This document shows positions 1-6,220 of a stretch of DNA of 7,602 bases, one piece after another; the first letter of the stretch is position 1, and each line of letters begins with the position of its first letter. The stretch is taken from positions 36,667-44,268 of the forward strand of contig DKNG01000115.1 in the NCBI GenBank assembly GCA_002470185.1, given 5' to 3'. The notes below the pieces were generated by a model. It ran no database searches. It had not been told where the DNA came from and saw only the letters and a program-made list of their open reading frames with translations. The translations under genes were made by a program, and so were the position numbers. Source of the stretch: Arcobacter sp. UBA7394. Lineage in GTDB: Bacteria; Campylobacterota; Campylobacteria; Campylobacterales; Arcobacteraceae.

Positions 1-7
1 AGTAATC

Positions 8-1195
8 TTATTGTTTTGTTTCTTTATTAGATATAACTAAGACATAATCTTTAGAGTGAGTTTTAGTATCATTTTGAATATATACTCTAGGTACTCTTTT
101 ATCAACCATACAAACAATTTCATAATTAATTGTATTTAGTAATTCAGATACACTATCAATTGAAATTCCATTTGTGTTATTACCACCAAATAAAACTACT
201 TCATCTCCAATATTAACATCAAGGCCTGTAACATCAATTAAGCATTGATCCATACAAATATTCCCTATAATAGAAACTTTGGAATCCTTTACCATAACCT
301 TTGCTTTCCCAGATAACATACGAGTAAATCCATCTGCATAACCAATAGGTAAAGTTGCAACTTTTGATTCTTTTTCACATTTATGTCTTAATCCATAACT
401 AACTCCACAACCTGCTTCAATATCTTTTACTTGTGAGATATTAGCTTTTAAGCACATTACTTCTTTTAGTTTTACGTCATTATGATTTACATCTTTTGAT
501 GGGTATAGACCATATAACATGATTCCTGCACGAACCATATCCATATTGTATTGGGGTAAATCAATAATAGCTGCACTATTTGACACATGTTTAATAGGAA
601 TATCTAATCCATTTTCTTTTAAAGTATTAACAATTTTATTGAACTTTTCTACTTGTTTGATTGTATATTCTTTGTCTAATTCATCAGCCATAGCAAAGTG
701 AGTAAATATACCTTCAATAAATAAACCATCAAGTTTACTCATTTGTAATATTTCAGTAATAGTACTTTCATTATCTTGCATACCTAAACGATTCATACCT
801 GAGTCAATTTTAATATGAACTGTTAGTTTTTTATTTAACTCTATTGCTACTTTTGAAAATTCTATTGCTTGTTCTAGGGTATAAACTGTTTGAATTATAT
901 TGTTTTGAATTATATCTTTGGCTAAAGACTCAGGAGTATATCCTAAAACCATGATTTCTATATTAGGAAAAGAAGCTCTTAATTGTATAGCTTCACTAAG
1001 TGTTGCTACTGCAAATCTATCGGCTCCATTGTCAAGTAACGTTTGTCCAATACAAACAGCACCATGACCGTAACCATCAGCTTTTATTACTGCAGTTATT
1101 TTAGTATTATCATTTACAACTCGTCTTGTTTCTCTCATATTATGAGCTAAATTGTCTAAATTGATTTCTGCCCAAACTGGTCTTGATAATTTCAC
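8..1195 (-). CDS. alr: Alanine racemase (PLP-dependent)
   Basis: This cytosolic enzyme interconverts L- and D-alanine, supplying D-Ala for peptidoglycan and, in this context, D-Ala for oxidation by DadA. The 395-residue protein has the fold-type III PLP motif AVIKADGYGHGA with the Schiff-base lysine at K38, the phosphate-site stretch HVSNSA (203-208), R136 in MNRLG, and the second catalytic base Y267 in GVSYG; CMDQ (314-317) follows. The domain ends near RVPRVY (367-372), leaving a C-terminal tail of about 22 residues that is longer than usual for Alr. The start is GTG at 1195-1193, preceded by an AGGAGAGGG Shine-Dalgarno stretch, and the first residues fit the family N-terminus (RPVWAEINLDNLAHN). 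It is the last visible gene of the minus-strand module, 145 bp after the symporter. A weak possible promoter of its own (TATAAA at 1239-1244, minus) lies inside the large stem-loop. Identification is very secure. Confidence 0.97.
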   Translation of the reverse strand: MKLSRPVWAEINLDNLAHNMRETRRVVNDNTKITAVIKADGYGHGAVCIGQTLLDNGADRFAVATLSEAIQLRASFPNIEIMVLGYTPESLAKDIIQNNIIQTVYTLEQAIEFSKVAIELNKKLTVHIKIDSGMNRLGMQDNESTITEILQMSKLDGLFIEGIFTHFAMADELDKEYTIKQVEKFNKIVNTLKENGLDIPIKHVSNSAAIIDLPQYNMDMVRAGIMLYGLYPSKDVNHNDVKLKEVMCLKANISQVKDIEAGCGVSYGLRHKCEKESKVATLPIGYADGFTRMLSGKAKVMVKDSKVSIIGNICMDQCLIDVTGLDVNIGDEVVLFGGNNTNGISIDSVSELLNTINYEIVCMVDKRVPRVYIQNDTKTHSKDYVLVISNKETKQ

Positions 1196-1233
1196 TTATC
1201 CCTCTCCTATTTTTAATGCTAAGTTATTACTTT

Positions 1234-1292
1234 ATATTTTTATAGAGATATTAAAAAGTAGCACAAAACTCCTAATACCTCTATAAAAATAT
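1234..1292 (-). promoter_or_regulatory. Long intercistronic stem-loop (20-bp arms)
   Basis: Arms 1234-1253 and 1273-1292 are inverted repeats that match at 19 of 20 positions, with a 19-nt loop. The single mismatch (A1248 against C1278) becomes a G-U pair in minus-strand RNA, so the transcript running from agcS towards alr can pair along all 20 positions. No T-run follows it in the minus direction, so it is not a typical terminator. A role in mRNA stabilisation, processing or alr expression is inference. Confidence 0.6.
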
Positions 1293-1296
1293 TGTC

Positions 1297-1325
1297 ATTA
1301 TAAGGAAGTAAAACTTCCCTATAAT
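1297..1325 (-). terminator. Stem-loop after agcS, possible weak terminator
   Basis: Arms 1297-1308 and 1314-1325 pair over 12 bp around a 5-nt loop; the one mismatch (A1303/C1319) is a G-U pair in minus-strand RNA. It begins 15 nt after the symporter stop codon. A five-T run follows only after several intervening bases (GACAATATTTTTA), so termination would be partial at best. It could instead protect the 3' end of agcS mRNA. Only 4 nt separate it from the larger stem-loop at 1234-1292. Confidence 0.45.
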
Positions 1326-1340
1326 TCTCTCTTAAAATAT

Positions 1341-2852
1341 TTATTTATATTTTTTAATTTCTCCAGAATCTACTCTTGCAAGGAAAGAGTTTAATTCTTC
1401 TTTTACAATTGGCATTAAGTAATATAATCCAATGATATTAAAGATAGACATTGCAAACATAGCAGCATCAGAGAAATCAATAACAGCACCAAAACTAATA
1501 CTTGTTCCAACAATTACAAATAAACAAAAAATAGTTTTATAAACAATTTCATTAGTTTTACTTTCACCAAAAAGGTAAGTCCAAGCTTTTAAACCATAAT
1601 ATGAGTATGAAATCATTGTTGAGAATGCAAACATAACAACAGTAATTGCTAAGATATATTCAAATATAAATGATGTTTCAGTAAAGGCAGCAGCTGTTAA
1701 ATTAACTCCACTTAACTCTCCTGTATTCATTCCAGAAATTGTAATAACTAAAGCTGTCATTGTACAAATAATAACCGTATCAATAAATGGTTCAAGTAAA
1801 GAAACAAAACCTTCAGTTACTGGTTCTTTTGTTTTTACAGCAGCATGAGCAATAGCTGATGTACCAACACCTGCTTCATTTGAGAATGTTGCTCTTTTTA
1901 GACCTTGTATTAAAGCACCAATAAATCCACCAGCAACACCAGCTCCAGTAAATGCTCCCACAAAAATTTGCTCTAAAGCACCTCCAATTTGGTCATAATG
2001 AGAAATTAATACAATAAGTGCCATTCCAATATATAATATAGCCATAAATGGAACTAATTTTGAAGTAACTGATCCAATTGATGGCATACCACCAATAATA
2101 ACAGATGCAACTAATAAAGCTAAAATTACACCAGTAACCCATCCATAACCAGGAGCTAATCCAAATGTTTGAACAATCATTGCATTTGCTTGGTTACCTT
2201 GGAACATATTTCCAGCACCAAATGTTGAGAATATTGTCATAACTGCAAATCCAACTGCTAAGAATTTACCAATTCTTGCATGACCTTTATCTTTGAATGC
2301 TTTTGATAAATAATACATTGGTCCACCAGAAACTGTACCATCTGGGTTTTCATTTCTATATTTTACCCCTAATGTACACTCTGTAAATTTAGAAGCCATT
2401 CCAAATAAACCACAAACAATCATCCAGAAAGTAGCTCCAGGACCTCCAATAGCAATAGCAACACCAACACCTGCAATATTACCAAGACCAACAGTTCCTG
2501 ATAAAGCAGTAGTAAGTGCTTGGAAGTGTGAAACTTCACCTGGTTCTTTATCTTTTGGATTTGAATACTTTCCAGATACAATATCTAAAGATAATCTAAA
2601 TCTTCTAAATTGAATAAAACCAAAATAGAAAGTAAATACGATTGCTGCAACAAATAACCAACCAACAATTAATGGAAATGTTACACCATCTTCTATTTTT
2701 ACACCATAAAAAATTGCACTTGCAAACCAACCAAAGTAAGTAGTAAAGAATTGATCAATTTTTTGATCAATTCCTACAATTTCTTCTGCAAAACTAATGC
2801 TTGGAATACATAACATTAGTATGTAAAACAGCTTACTTTTCAATATTTTCAT
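1341..2852 (-). CDS. Alanine/glycine:cation symporter, AGCS family
   Basis: This inner-membrane carrier of the AGCS (sodium:alanine symporter) family is expected to import alanine and/or glycine with Na+ or H+. The 503 residues include the family hallmark GTVGLGNIAGVG (119-130), GGPMYY (176-181), and the NEAGVGTSAIAHAA segment (325-338), with about ten hydrophobic spans. The N-terminus looks like a cleavable signal peptide: basic KILKSK, hydrophobic LFYILMLCIPSIS, then SFA before EE near residue 22. Such leaders occur in some gammaproteobacterial AGCS proteins. The Shine-Dalgarno is GGGGAGAA, about 4 nt before ATG at 2852. The position equals that of H. pylori HP0942 (annotated D-alanine/glycine permease DagA) between dadA and alr. 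A terminator after dadA suggests expression at least partly from its own promoter. The family call is very secure; substrate stereochemistry and coupling ion are not visible in the sequence. Confidence 0.95.
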   Translation of the reverse strand: MKILKSKLFYILMLCIPSISFAEEIVGIDQKIDQFFTTYFGWFASAIFYGVKIEDGVTFPLIVGWLFVAAIVFTFYFGFIQFRRFRLSLDIVSGKYSNPKDKEPGEVSHFQALTTALSGTVGLGNIAGVGVAIAIGGPGATFWMIVCGLFGMASKFTECTLGVKYRNENPDGTVSGGPMYYLSKAFKDKGHARIGKFLAVGFAVMTIFSTFGAGNMFQGNQANAMIVQTFGLAPGYGWVTGVILALLVASVIIGGMPSIGSVTSKLVPFMAILYIGMALIVLISHYDQIGGALEQIFVGAFTGAGVAGGFIGALIQGLKRATFSNEAGVGTSAIAHAAVKTKEPVTEGFVSLLEPFIDTVIICTMTALVITISGMNTGELSGVNLTAAAFTETSFIFEYILAITVVMFAFSTMISYSYYGLKAWTYLFGESKTNEIVYKTIFCLFVIVGTSISFGAVIDFSDAAMFAMSIFNIIGLYYLMPIVKEELNSFLARVDSGEIKKYK

Positions 2853-2867
2853 AAGTTCTCCCCTTTT

Positions 2868-2901
2868 TTATAATATAATTTAATCTCATTTTATATTATA
2901 A
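2868..2901. repeat. 11-bp inverted repeat in agcS leader
   Basis: TTATAATATAA (2868-2878) and its exact reverse complement (2891-2901) flank a 12-bp spacer just upstream of the agcS Shine-Dalgarno. On the minus strand the upstream arm contains a TATAAT that could be the agcS -10 element; no convincing -35 lies 17 bp before it. The repeat could be an operator over the promoter or a leader hairpin. The arms are pure A/T, so chance is a real alternative. Confidence 0.4.
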
Positions 2902-2942
2902 TTTTTAAATTACGTAGCTAACTAAACCAATGTTTAATTACA

Positions 2943-2964
2943 ATATTAATTCATCAATTAATAT
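2943..2964. repeat. 22-bp palindrome upstream of agcS
   Basis: ATATTAATT (2943-2951), CATC, then AATTAATAT (2956-2964) form a perfect 9-4-9 inverted repeat about 90 bp before the agcS start and downstream of the dadA terminator. Size and 4-bp centre resemble the 7-4-7 palindrome at 4777-4794, although the arm sequences differ. A regulator-binding site is possible; the composition is all A/T outside the centre. Confidence 0.35.
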
Positions 2965-2979
2965 AATAAGTAAACCAAT

Positions 2980-3017
2980 AAAAAAATGTTAAATGAAGAG
3001 ATTAACTCTTCATTTAA
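2980..3017 (-). terminator. Intrinsic terminator after dadA
   Basis: A perfect 12-bp stem (2989-3000 with 3006-3017) and 5-nt loop start 3 nt past the dadA stop codon. In minus-strand RNA the stem is followed by CA and seven U residues (2986-2980). This is a classical Rho-independent terminator ending the ridA-dadA transcript. The remaining 127 bp up to the agcS start contain two A/T inverted repeats and a candidate -10, and no open reading frame. Confidence 0.85.
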
Positions 3018-3020
3018 TAA

Positions 3021-4259
3021 TTATCCTTGATAAAATGATGAGAATAATAATATGTCAGTATTAGTATTATTCTTTTTGTCTATAGTAATAACATCGTTAA
3101 CGATTTTTCCAATTGCAGGTGCAAATGTAATCCCTAACCATCCAAGTCCCGTAGCATGAACTAGATTATTGTAGTTTTCGTCATATCCAATAATTGGTAT
3201 GTCATTTGGTGTAAGAGGTCTAAATCCAGACCATTCAACCATATCTTCTTTTACAAAGTCATTTGTATATAAAGATAAGTTTTTATGAATACTATTTATT
3301 TGTTTTCTTACAACATCTGGATTAGTTGTTCCTAACTCAAGTTTAGAAGTCATTCGAACTGTATCTCTTCTTGGTGTCATTGCAATAAATAGATCAGCAA
3401 ATAATGAAGATGTTTTTGGTTTTAAAGCATCATCCATTTTAAATGTAATACTGTATCCTTTGGCAGGAGTCATTAAAAATTTGTTTTTTGCTTGGCGTGC
3501 TAGTGTATCATCAGCACCAGTAGATAATACAAAAGTTTCAGCTTCATAAACACCTTTTGATGTTCTGATTTTACTTACCTTTGAACCTTCAAATTCTAAT
3601 CTTTGAACTTCTTCATTTAATAAGAACTCAACACCTTTTTCTTCTAGGTATCTTTTTAGTTCAAGCATAAATTCACCTGGATCTACATGTCCATTTTCTT
3701 TTAGAAGAATTGAACCTATAACTTTTTCATTTAAAATTGGCATATATTCTTTTGTTCGCTCTTTAGAAAGAATTTCATAAGCCTCAGGATTTGTACAATG
3801 TGCTGCTTTATCATCAAAAGTTTTTTGTTCTGTATAAATCATTAGTAAACCATCTTTACAAAAATGGAAATCCATTCCATCTTCTTTTACCATTGTTTCA
3901 TACATATCTAAACTAATTCGTCCATACCTTTCAAATAAGGCTAATGTTCTTTTTAATCTAGCTTCTGTTGTACTTGCAGCAAATTTTAAAAGCCATTTAA
4001 ATAAATGTAAATCAAAAGTAGGATGAACACTAGCAGGAGATTCACCTTTTAGCATTAATTTTAAAGTATCGAAAATTGCTCCAGGAGCACTTAATGGAGC
4101 TTTTTTGAATGCTGATAATAAACCTGCATTTCCAAAAGAAGTTCCATCAGTAATGTCACCTTTTTCAATAACAGTAACATCTCTTCCACTCTTTTGTAAG
4201 CAATAAGCTGACATAAGTCCAATACAACCACCACCAACAACTACAATATCTTTTTTCAT
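3021..4259 (-). CDS. dadA: D-amino acid dehydrogenase, FAD-dependent (DadA)
   Basis: This peripheral inner-membrane flavoenzyme is expected to oxidise D-alanine and other D-amino acids to imino acids, passing electrons to quinones. The 412 residues open with an ADP-binding beta-alpha-beta fold: VVVGGGCIGL (GxGxxG at G9, G11, G14) ending at the ribose-binding acidic residue E32, followed by GTSFGNAGLLSAFKKAP (39-55). The C-terminus has EWSGFRPLTPNDIPIIGYD (342-360) and HATGLGWLGITFAPAIGK (368-385). These match the DAO superfamily and, as I recall it, H. pylori HP0943; E. coli DadA has GHGTLGWT where this has GLGWLGIT, so substrate range need not match E. coli. The start is ATG at 4259 with GGAGAA about 8 nt upstream. 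It lies 43 bp after ridA with no promoter or terminator evident between, so the two are probably cotranscribed. Family call secure; substrate specificity inferred. Confidence 0.93.
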   Translation of the reverse strand: MKKDIVVVGGGCIGLMSAYCLQKSGRDVTVIEKGDITDGTSFGNAGLLSAFKKAPLSAPGAIFDTLKLMLKGESPASVHPTFDLHLFKWLLKFAASTTEARLKRTLALFERYGRISLDMYETMVKEDGMDFHFCKDGLLMIYTEQKTFDDKAAHCTNPEAYEILSKERTKEYMPILNEKVIGSILLKENGHVDPGEFMLELKRYLEEKGVEFLLNEEVQRLEFEGSKVSKIRTSKGVYEAETFVLSTGADDTLARQAKNKFLMTPAKGYSITFKMDDALKPKTSSLFADLFIAMTPRRDTVRMTSKLELGTTNPDVVRKQINSIHKNLSLYTNDFVKEDMVEWSGFRPLTPNDIPIIGYDENYNNLVHATGLGWLGITFAPAIGKIVNDVITIDKKNNTNTDILLFSSFYQG

Positions 4260-4302
4260 TTTTATGTTCTCCGCTTTTCTTATAATCTCAAGTTATATTA
4301 TA

Positions 4303-4677
4303 TTATTTTTTTGCAATTGATTCTATTTCAATTAGAGCATCTTTTGGCAATCTTGAAACCTCATATGTTGCTCTTGCTGGAAATGGTGCTTCAAAATATT
4401 GTCCATAAATTTCATTTACTACTGCAAAGTCTTCAATATCTTTTAATAAAATAGTAGTTTTAACAACATCTTTCATTTGTAAACCAGCTTCTTCTAAAAT
4501 ATATTTTGTATTTTCTAAAGATTGTTTTGCTTGTGAAGCAATATCATCTCCTGCAAACTCACCTGTAGTTTCATCTATTGGTAATTGTCCTGATACAAAT
4601 GTAAATCCATCTTTCTCTACTGCTTGTGAATATGGTCCGATTGCACTTGGTGCTTTTGTTGAATTAATAGCGTTCAT
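4303..4677 (-). CDS. ridA: RidA family enamine/imine deaminase
   Basis: This small cytosolic protein, normally a homotrimer, hydrolyses reactive enamine/imine intermediates such as 2-aminoacrylate/2-iminopropionate to the keto acid and ammonia. At 124 residues it is close to family length (E. coli RidA is 128). It carries the IGPYSQA motif with Y16, VSGQLP (28-33), the keto-acid-binding arginine R102 (PARAT) and the catalytic-site glutamate E117 in IEIE, corresponding to E. coli Y17, R105 and E120. All key residues of an active deaminase are therefore present. A strong AAAGGGA Shine-Dalgarno precedes ATG at 4677. As first gene of the module, upstream of dadA, it fits removal of the imino acids DadA makes; free DadA-derived imines also hydrolyse spontaneously, so RidA likely accelerates the step. 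Expression should come from the promoter at 4716-4744. Confidence 0.95.
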   Translation of the reverse strand: MNAINSTKAPSAIGPYSQAVEKDGFTFVSGQLPIDETTGEFAGDDIASQAKQSLENTKYILEEAGLQMKDVVKTTILLKDIEDFAVVNEIYGQYFEAPFPARATYEVSRLPKDALIEIESIAKK

Positions 4678-4715
4678 ATTAAGTCCCTTTATGATAATTT
4701 TTTTTCATTGGAGTC

Positions 4716-4744
4716 AGTATATAATAAAATTTTATCAATGTAAA
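4716..4744 (-). promoter_or_regulatory. ridA-dadA promoter (TTTACA-17-TATACT)
   Basis: Read on the minus strand, TTTACA (4744-4739) is separated by exactly 17 bp from TATACT (4721-4716), each one base off the sigma-70 consensus. The predicted transcript would start near 4709 and give a leader of about 30 nt containing the ridA Shine-Dalgarno. One TTTTATCA repeat lies in its spacer and two lie upstream, as expected for a regulated promoter. Confidence 0.7.
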
Positions 4745-4777
4745 GAGTTTTTATCACAAATTAATAAACTTTTATCA
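4730..4777. repeat. Three spaced TTTTATCA direct repeats (candidate operator)
   Basis: TTTTATCA occurs at 4730-4737, 4749-4756 and 4770-4777, with start-to-start spacing of 19 and 21 bp, about two helical turns each, so all copies face nearly the same side of the helix. The first lies inside the ridA promoter spacer and the other two just upstream of its -35. A related inverted TTATGATAA sits at 4689-4697 in the ridA leader. Binding by the adjacent DauR-type regulators is inference. Confidence 0.5.
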
Positions 4778-4794
4778 TAATAACAATTTATTAT
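4777..4794. repeat. 18-bp palindrome before dauR-like gene 1 promoter
   Basis: ATAATAA (4777-4783), CAAT, TTATTAT (4788-4794) is a perfect 7-4-7 inverted repeat ending 4 bp before the -35 of the first regulator gene. It abuts the third TTTTATCA repeat. It is suited to a dimeric HTH regulator and could serve autoregulation or divergent control. It is not found in front of the second regulator copy. Confidence 0.45.
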
Positions 4795-4798
4795 TGAT

Positions 4799-4827
4799 TT
4801 GACAATTTTTTATTAATACCTTATAAT
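4799..4827 (+). promoter_or_regulatory. Consensus promoter of dauR-like gene 1
   Basis: TTGACA (4799-4804), 17 bp, TATAAT (4822-4827) is a perfect sigma-70 consensus. Transcription would begin near 4834, leaving a leader of about 26 nt with AAGGA at 4848-4852. Campylobacterota promoters usually lack a conserved -35, which makes this one unusual. Confidence 0.85.
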
Positions 4828-4859
4828 AAGAGTATATATAAGCTATTAAGGATATATTT

Positions 4860-5507
4860 GTGAACAAACATATTAAAAAATTTATATCTATTGCAGATTT
4901 TTTAGGTGATGTACTAGGAAGTAATACAGAAATTATATTACATGACTTAACAAATTATGAAGAGTCTATTGTCCATATAATCAACGGCCATATCAGCGAT
5001 AGAAAGATTGGCGACCCAGTAACTGACTTGGTTTTAGAATTCATAGCAAGTGAATCTAAAGGTAATAAACAGTTTATTTCAAATTACAATTCAAAAACAA
5101 TAGAAGGTAGACTTTTATACTCTTCTACATATTTTATTAGAGATGATGACAATGAGATTGTAGGGGCTTTATGTCTAAATTCTGACTATTATGAGGTTAA
5201 AAAGTCTTTATCATTCTTAACTTCTTTATTACCAAACTACGTAGATGATAAAATTTTATCAATCAATAATATAAAAGAGAACCTTAATACAGATCCACAA
5301 GAATTAACACTTAGTAAAATTGATTCGATAGTAAATGAGTTTGATGTAGTTCCAAGTAGAATGACAACAGATGAAAAAACAAATGTAATCACAGCGCTAA
5401 ATGACTGTGGAGTCTTTAATATAAGAGGTTCGGTACAAGAAGTTGCAAAAAAATTACAAATGTCAGAACCCTCAATTTATAGGTACATCAAAAAAATTAA
5501 AAGCTAA
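4860..5507 (+). CDS. DauR/YheO-type transcriptional regulator, copy 1
   Basis: This is a cytosolic DNA-binding regulator of the YheO/DauR family. The 215 residues comprise an N-terminal YheO-like PAS domain (about 5-115, with the characteristic GSNTEIILHDL at 20-30, INGHI at 41-45 and GDPVTDL at 51-57) and a C-terminal DauR-like helix-turn-helix (about 150-213: MTTDEK, GVFNIRGSVQEVA, then KLQMSEPSIYRYIKKI). In Pseudomonas, DauR represses D-arginine catabolism genes; here the divergent ridA-dadA-agcS-alr module is the obvious target, possibly with a D-amino acid as ligand for the PAS domain. The start is GTG at 4860, 7 nt after AAGGA; the ATTT-TTG triplet at 4858-4860 reads into TGA, so GTG is the only sensible start. 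A tandem paralogue follows. Family call secure; target and ligand inferred. Confidence 0.92.
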   Translation: MNKHIKKFISIADFLGDVLGSNTEIILHDLTNYEESIVHIINGHISDRKIGDPVTDLVLEFIASESKGNKQFISNYNSKTIEGRLLYSSTYFIRDDDNEIVGALCLNSDYYEVKKSLSFLTSLLPNYVDDKILSINNIKENLNTDPQELTLSKIDSIVNEFDVVPSRMTTDEKTNVITALNDCGVFNIRGSVQEVAKKLQMSEPSIYRYIKKIKS

Positions 5508-5515
5508 ATTGTAAT

Positions 5516-5544
5516 TTGACAATATTTCCTTATTTTCTTATAAT
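5516..5544 (+). promoter_or_regulatory. Consensus promoter of dauR-like gene 2
   Basis: TTGACA (5516-5521), 17 bp, TATAAT (5539-5544) duplicates the copy 1 promoter, starting 8 bp after the copy 1 stop codon. The surrounding ATTTGACAAT and the later TATTAAGGATATATTT are shared with copy 1, showing that the promoter was duplicated with the gene. The second gene can thus be expressed independently. The palindrome found before copy 1 is absent here. Confidence 0.85.
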
Positions 5545-5572
5545 AAAAAAATATAATATATTAAGGATATAT

Positions 5573-6220
5573 TTGAATCAACATATCAAAAGATTTATTT
5601 CTATTGCTGACTTCTTAGGGGAAGTATTAGGAAGTAATACAGAAATAATACTACATGATTTAACTAACTACGAAGAATCAATTGTTCATATAATAAATGG
5701 ACATATAAGTAATAGAAAAATAGGCGGGCGTCCCACTGATTTAATTTTAGAATTTATTGCAGCTGAGTCTGAGGGAGATAAACAATTTATATCTAATTAC
5801 AACTCAAAAAGTATAGAAGGTAAACTTTTATATTCATCTACATATTTTATTAGAGATGATGAAAATAAAATAGTTGGAGCTTTGGGTTTAAATTCTGATT
5901 ACCATGATGTAAAAAAATCTTTATCATTTTTAACTTCACTACTTCCAAATTATGTTGATGATAAAGTTTTATCACTTAATAATATAAAAGAAAATCTAAA
6001 TACAGATCCACAAGAGCTTACACTTAATAAAATTGATGCAATTTTAAATGAATTTGATGTTGTTCCAAATAGAATGACTACAGATGAAAAAACAGAAGTA
6101 ATAGCAACATTAAGTGAATGTGGAATTTTTAATATAAGAGGTTCAGTACAAGAAGTAGCTTCTAAACTACAAATGTCAGAACCATCTATTTATAGGTATA
6201 TCAAAAAAATTAAAAGCTAA
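5573..6220 (+). CDS. DauR/YheO-type transcriptional regulator, copy 2
   Basis: This tandem paralogue of the preceding gene has the same YheO-like PAS domain followed by the DauR-type helix-turn-helix, and probably acts as a D-amino-acid-related DNA-binding regulator. An upstream in-frame start at 5516 would place the initiator in the -35 box; the homologous start is TTG at 5573, 5 nt after AAGGA, which gives 215 residues, equal to copy 1. By hand count about 31 of 215 residues differ (86% identity). The recognition region differs only at K197S, whereas residues 52-54 change from DPV to GRP and C105 becomes G in the PAS domain, so DNA targets may be shared while ligand response may differ. A 2-bp indel at the start site converts GTG to TTG. 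The frame is intact and most changes are conservative, so it is not a pseudogene. It ends overlapping the convergent NTF2-like gene. Confidence 0.9.
   Translation: MNQHIKRFISIADFLGEVLGSNTEIILHDLTNYEESIVHIINGHISNRKIGGRPTDLILEFIAAESEGDKQFISNYNSKSIEGKLLYSSTYFIRDDENKIVGALGLNSDYHDVKKSLSFLTSLLPNYVDDKVLSLNNIKENLNTDPQELTLNKIDAILNEFDVVPNRMTTDEKTEVIATLSECGIFNIRGSVQEVASKLQMSEPSIYRYIKKIKS

Noticed and set aside
519..701. Plus-strand 60-codon open frame
   Set aside because: It lies wholly antisense within alr, has no recognisable family features or Shine-Dalgarno support, and is a shadow of the real gene.
1234..1292. Miniature transposable element (MITE)
   Set aside because: The inverted repeat has no flanking target-site duplication, no second copy in the window, and pairing that is better on one RNA strand, which favours an RNA hairpin.
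2853..2980. Glycine riboswitch before the AGCS transporter
   Set aside because: AGCS genes often carry one, but the conserved G-rich aptamer cores are absent and the region is almost entirely A/T.
5516..5572. Upstream in-frame TTG start for regulator copy 2, adding 19 residues
   Set aside because: The added stretch covers the -35 and -10 boxes and the AAGGA site and has no counterpart in copy 1; TTG at 5573 gives equal length and aligned N-termini.
5573..6220. Regulator copy 2 as a decaying pseudogene
   Set aside because: The frame is full length, most substitutions are conservative, the HTH is preserved and it has its own consensus promoter.
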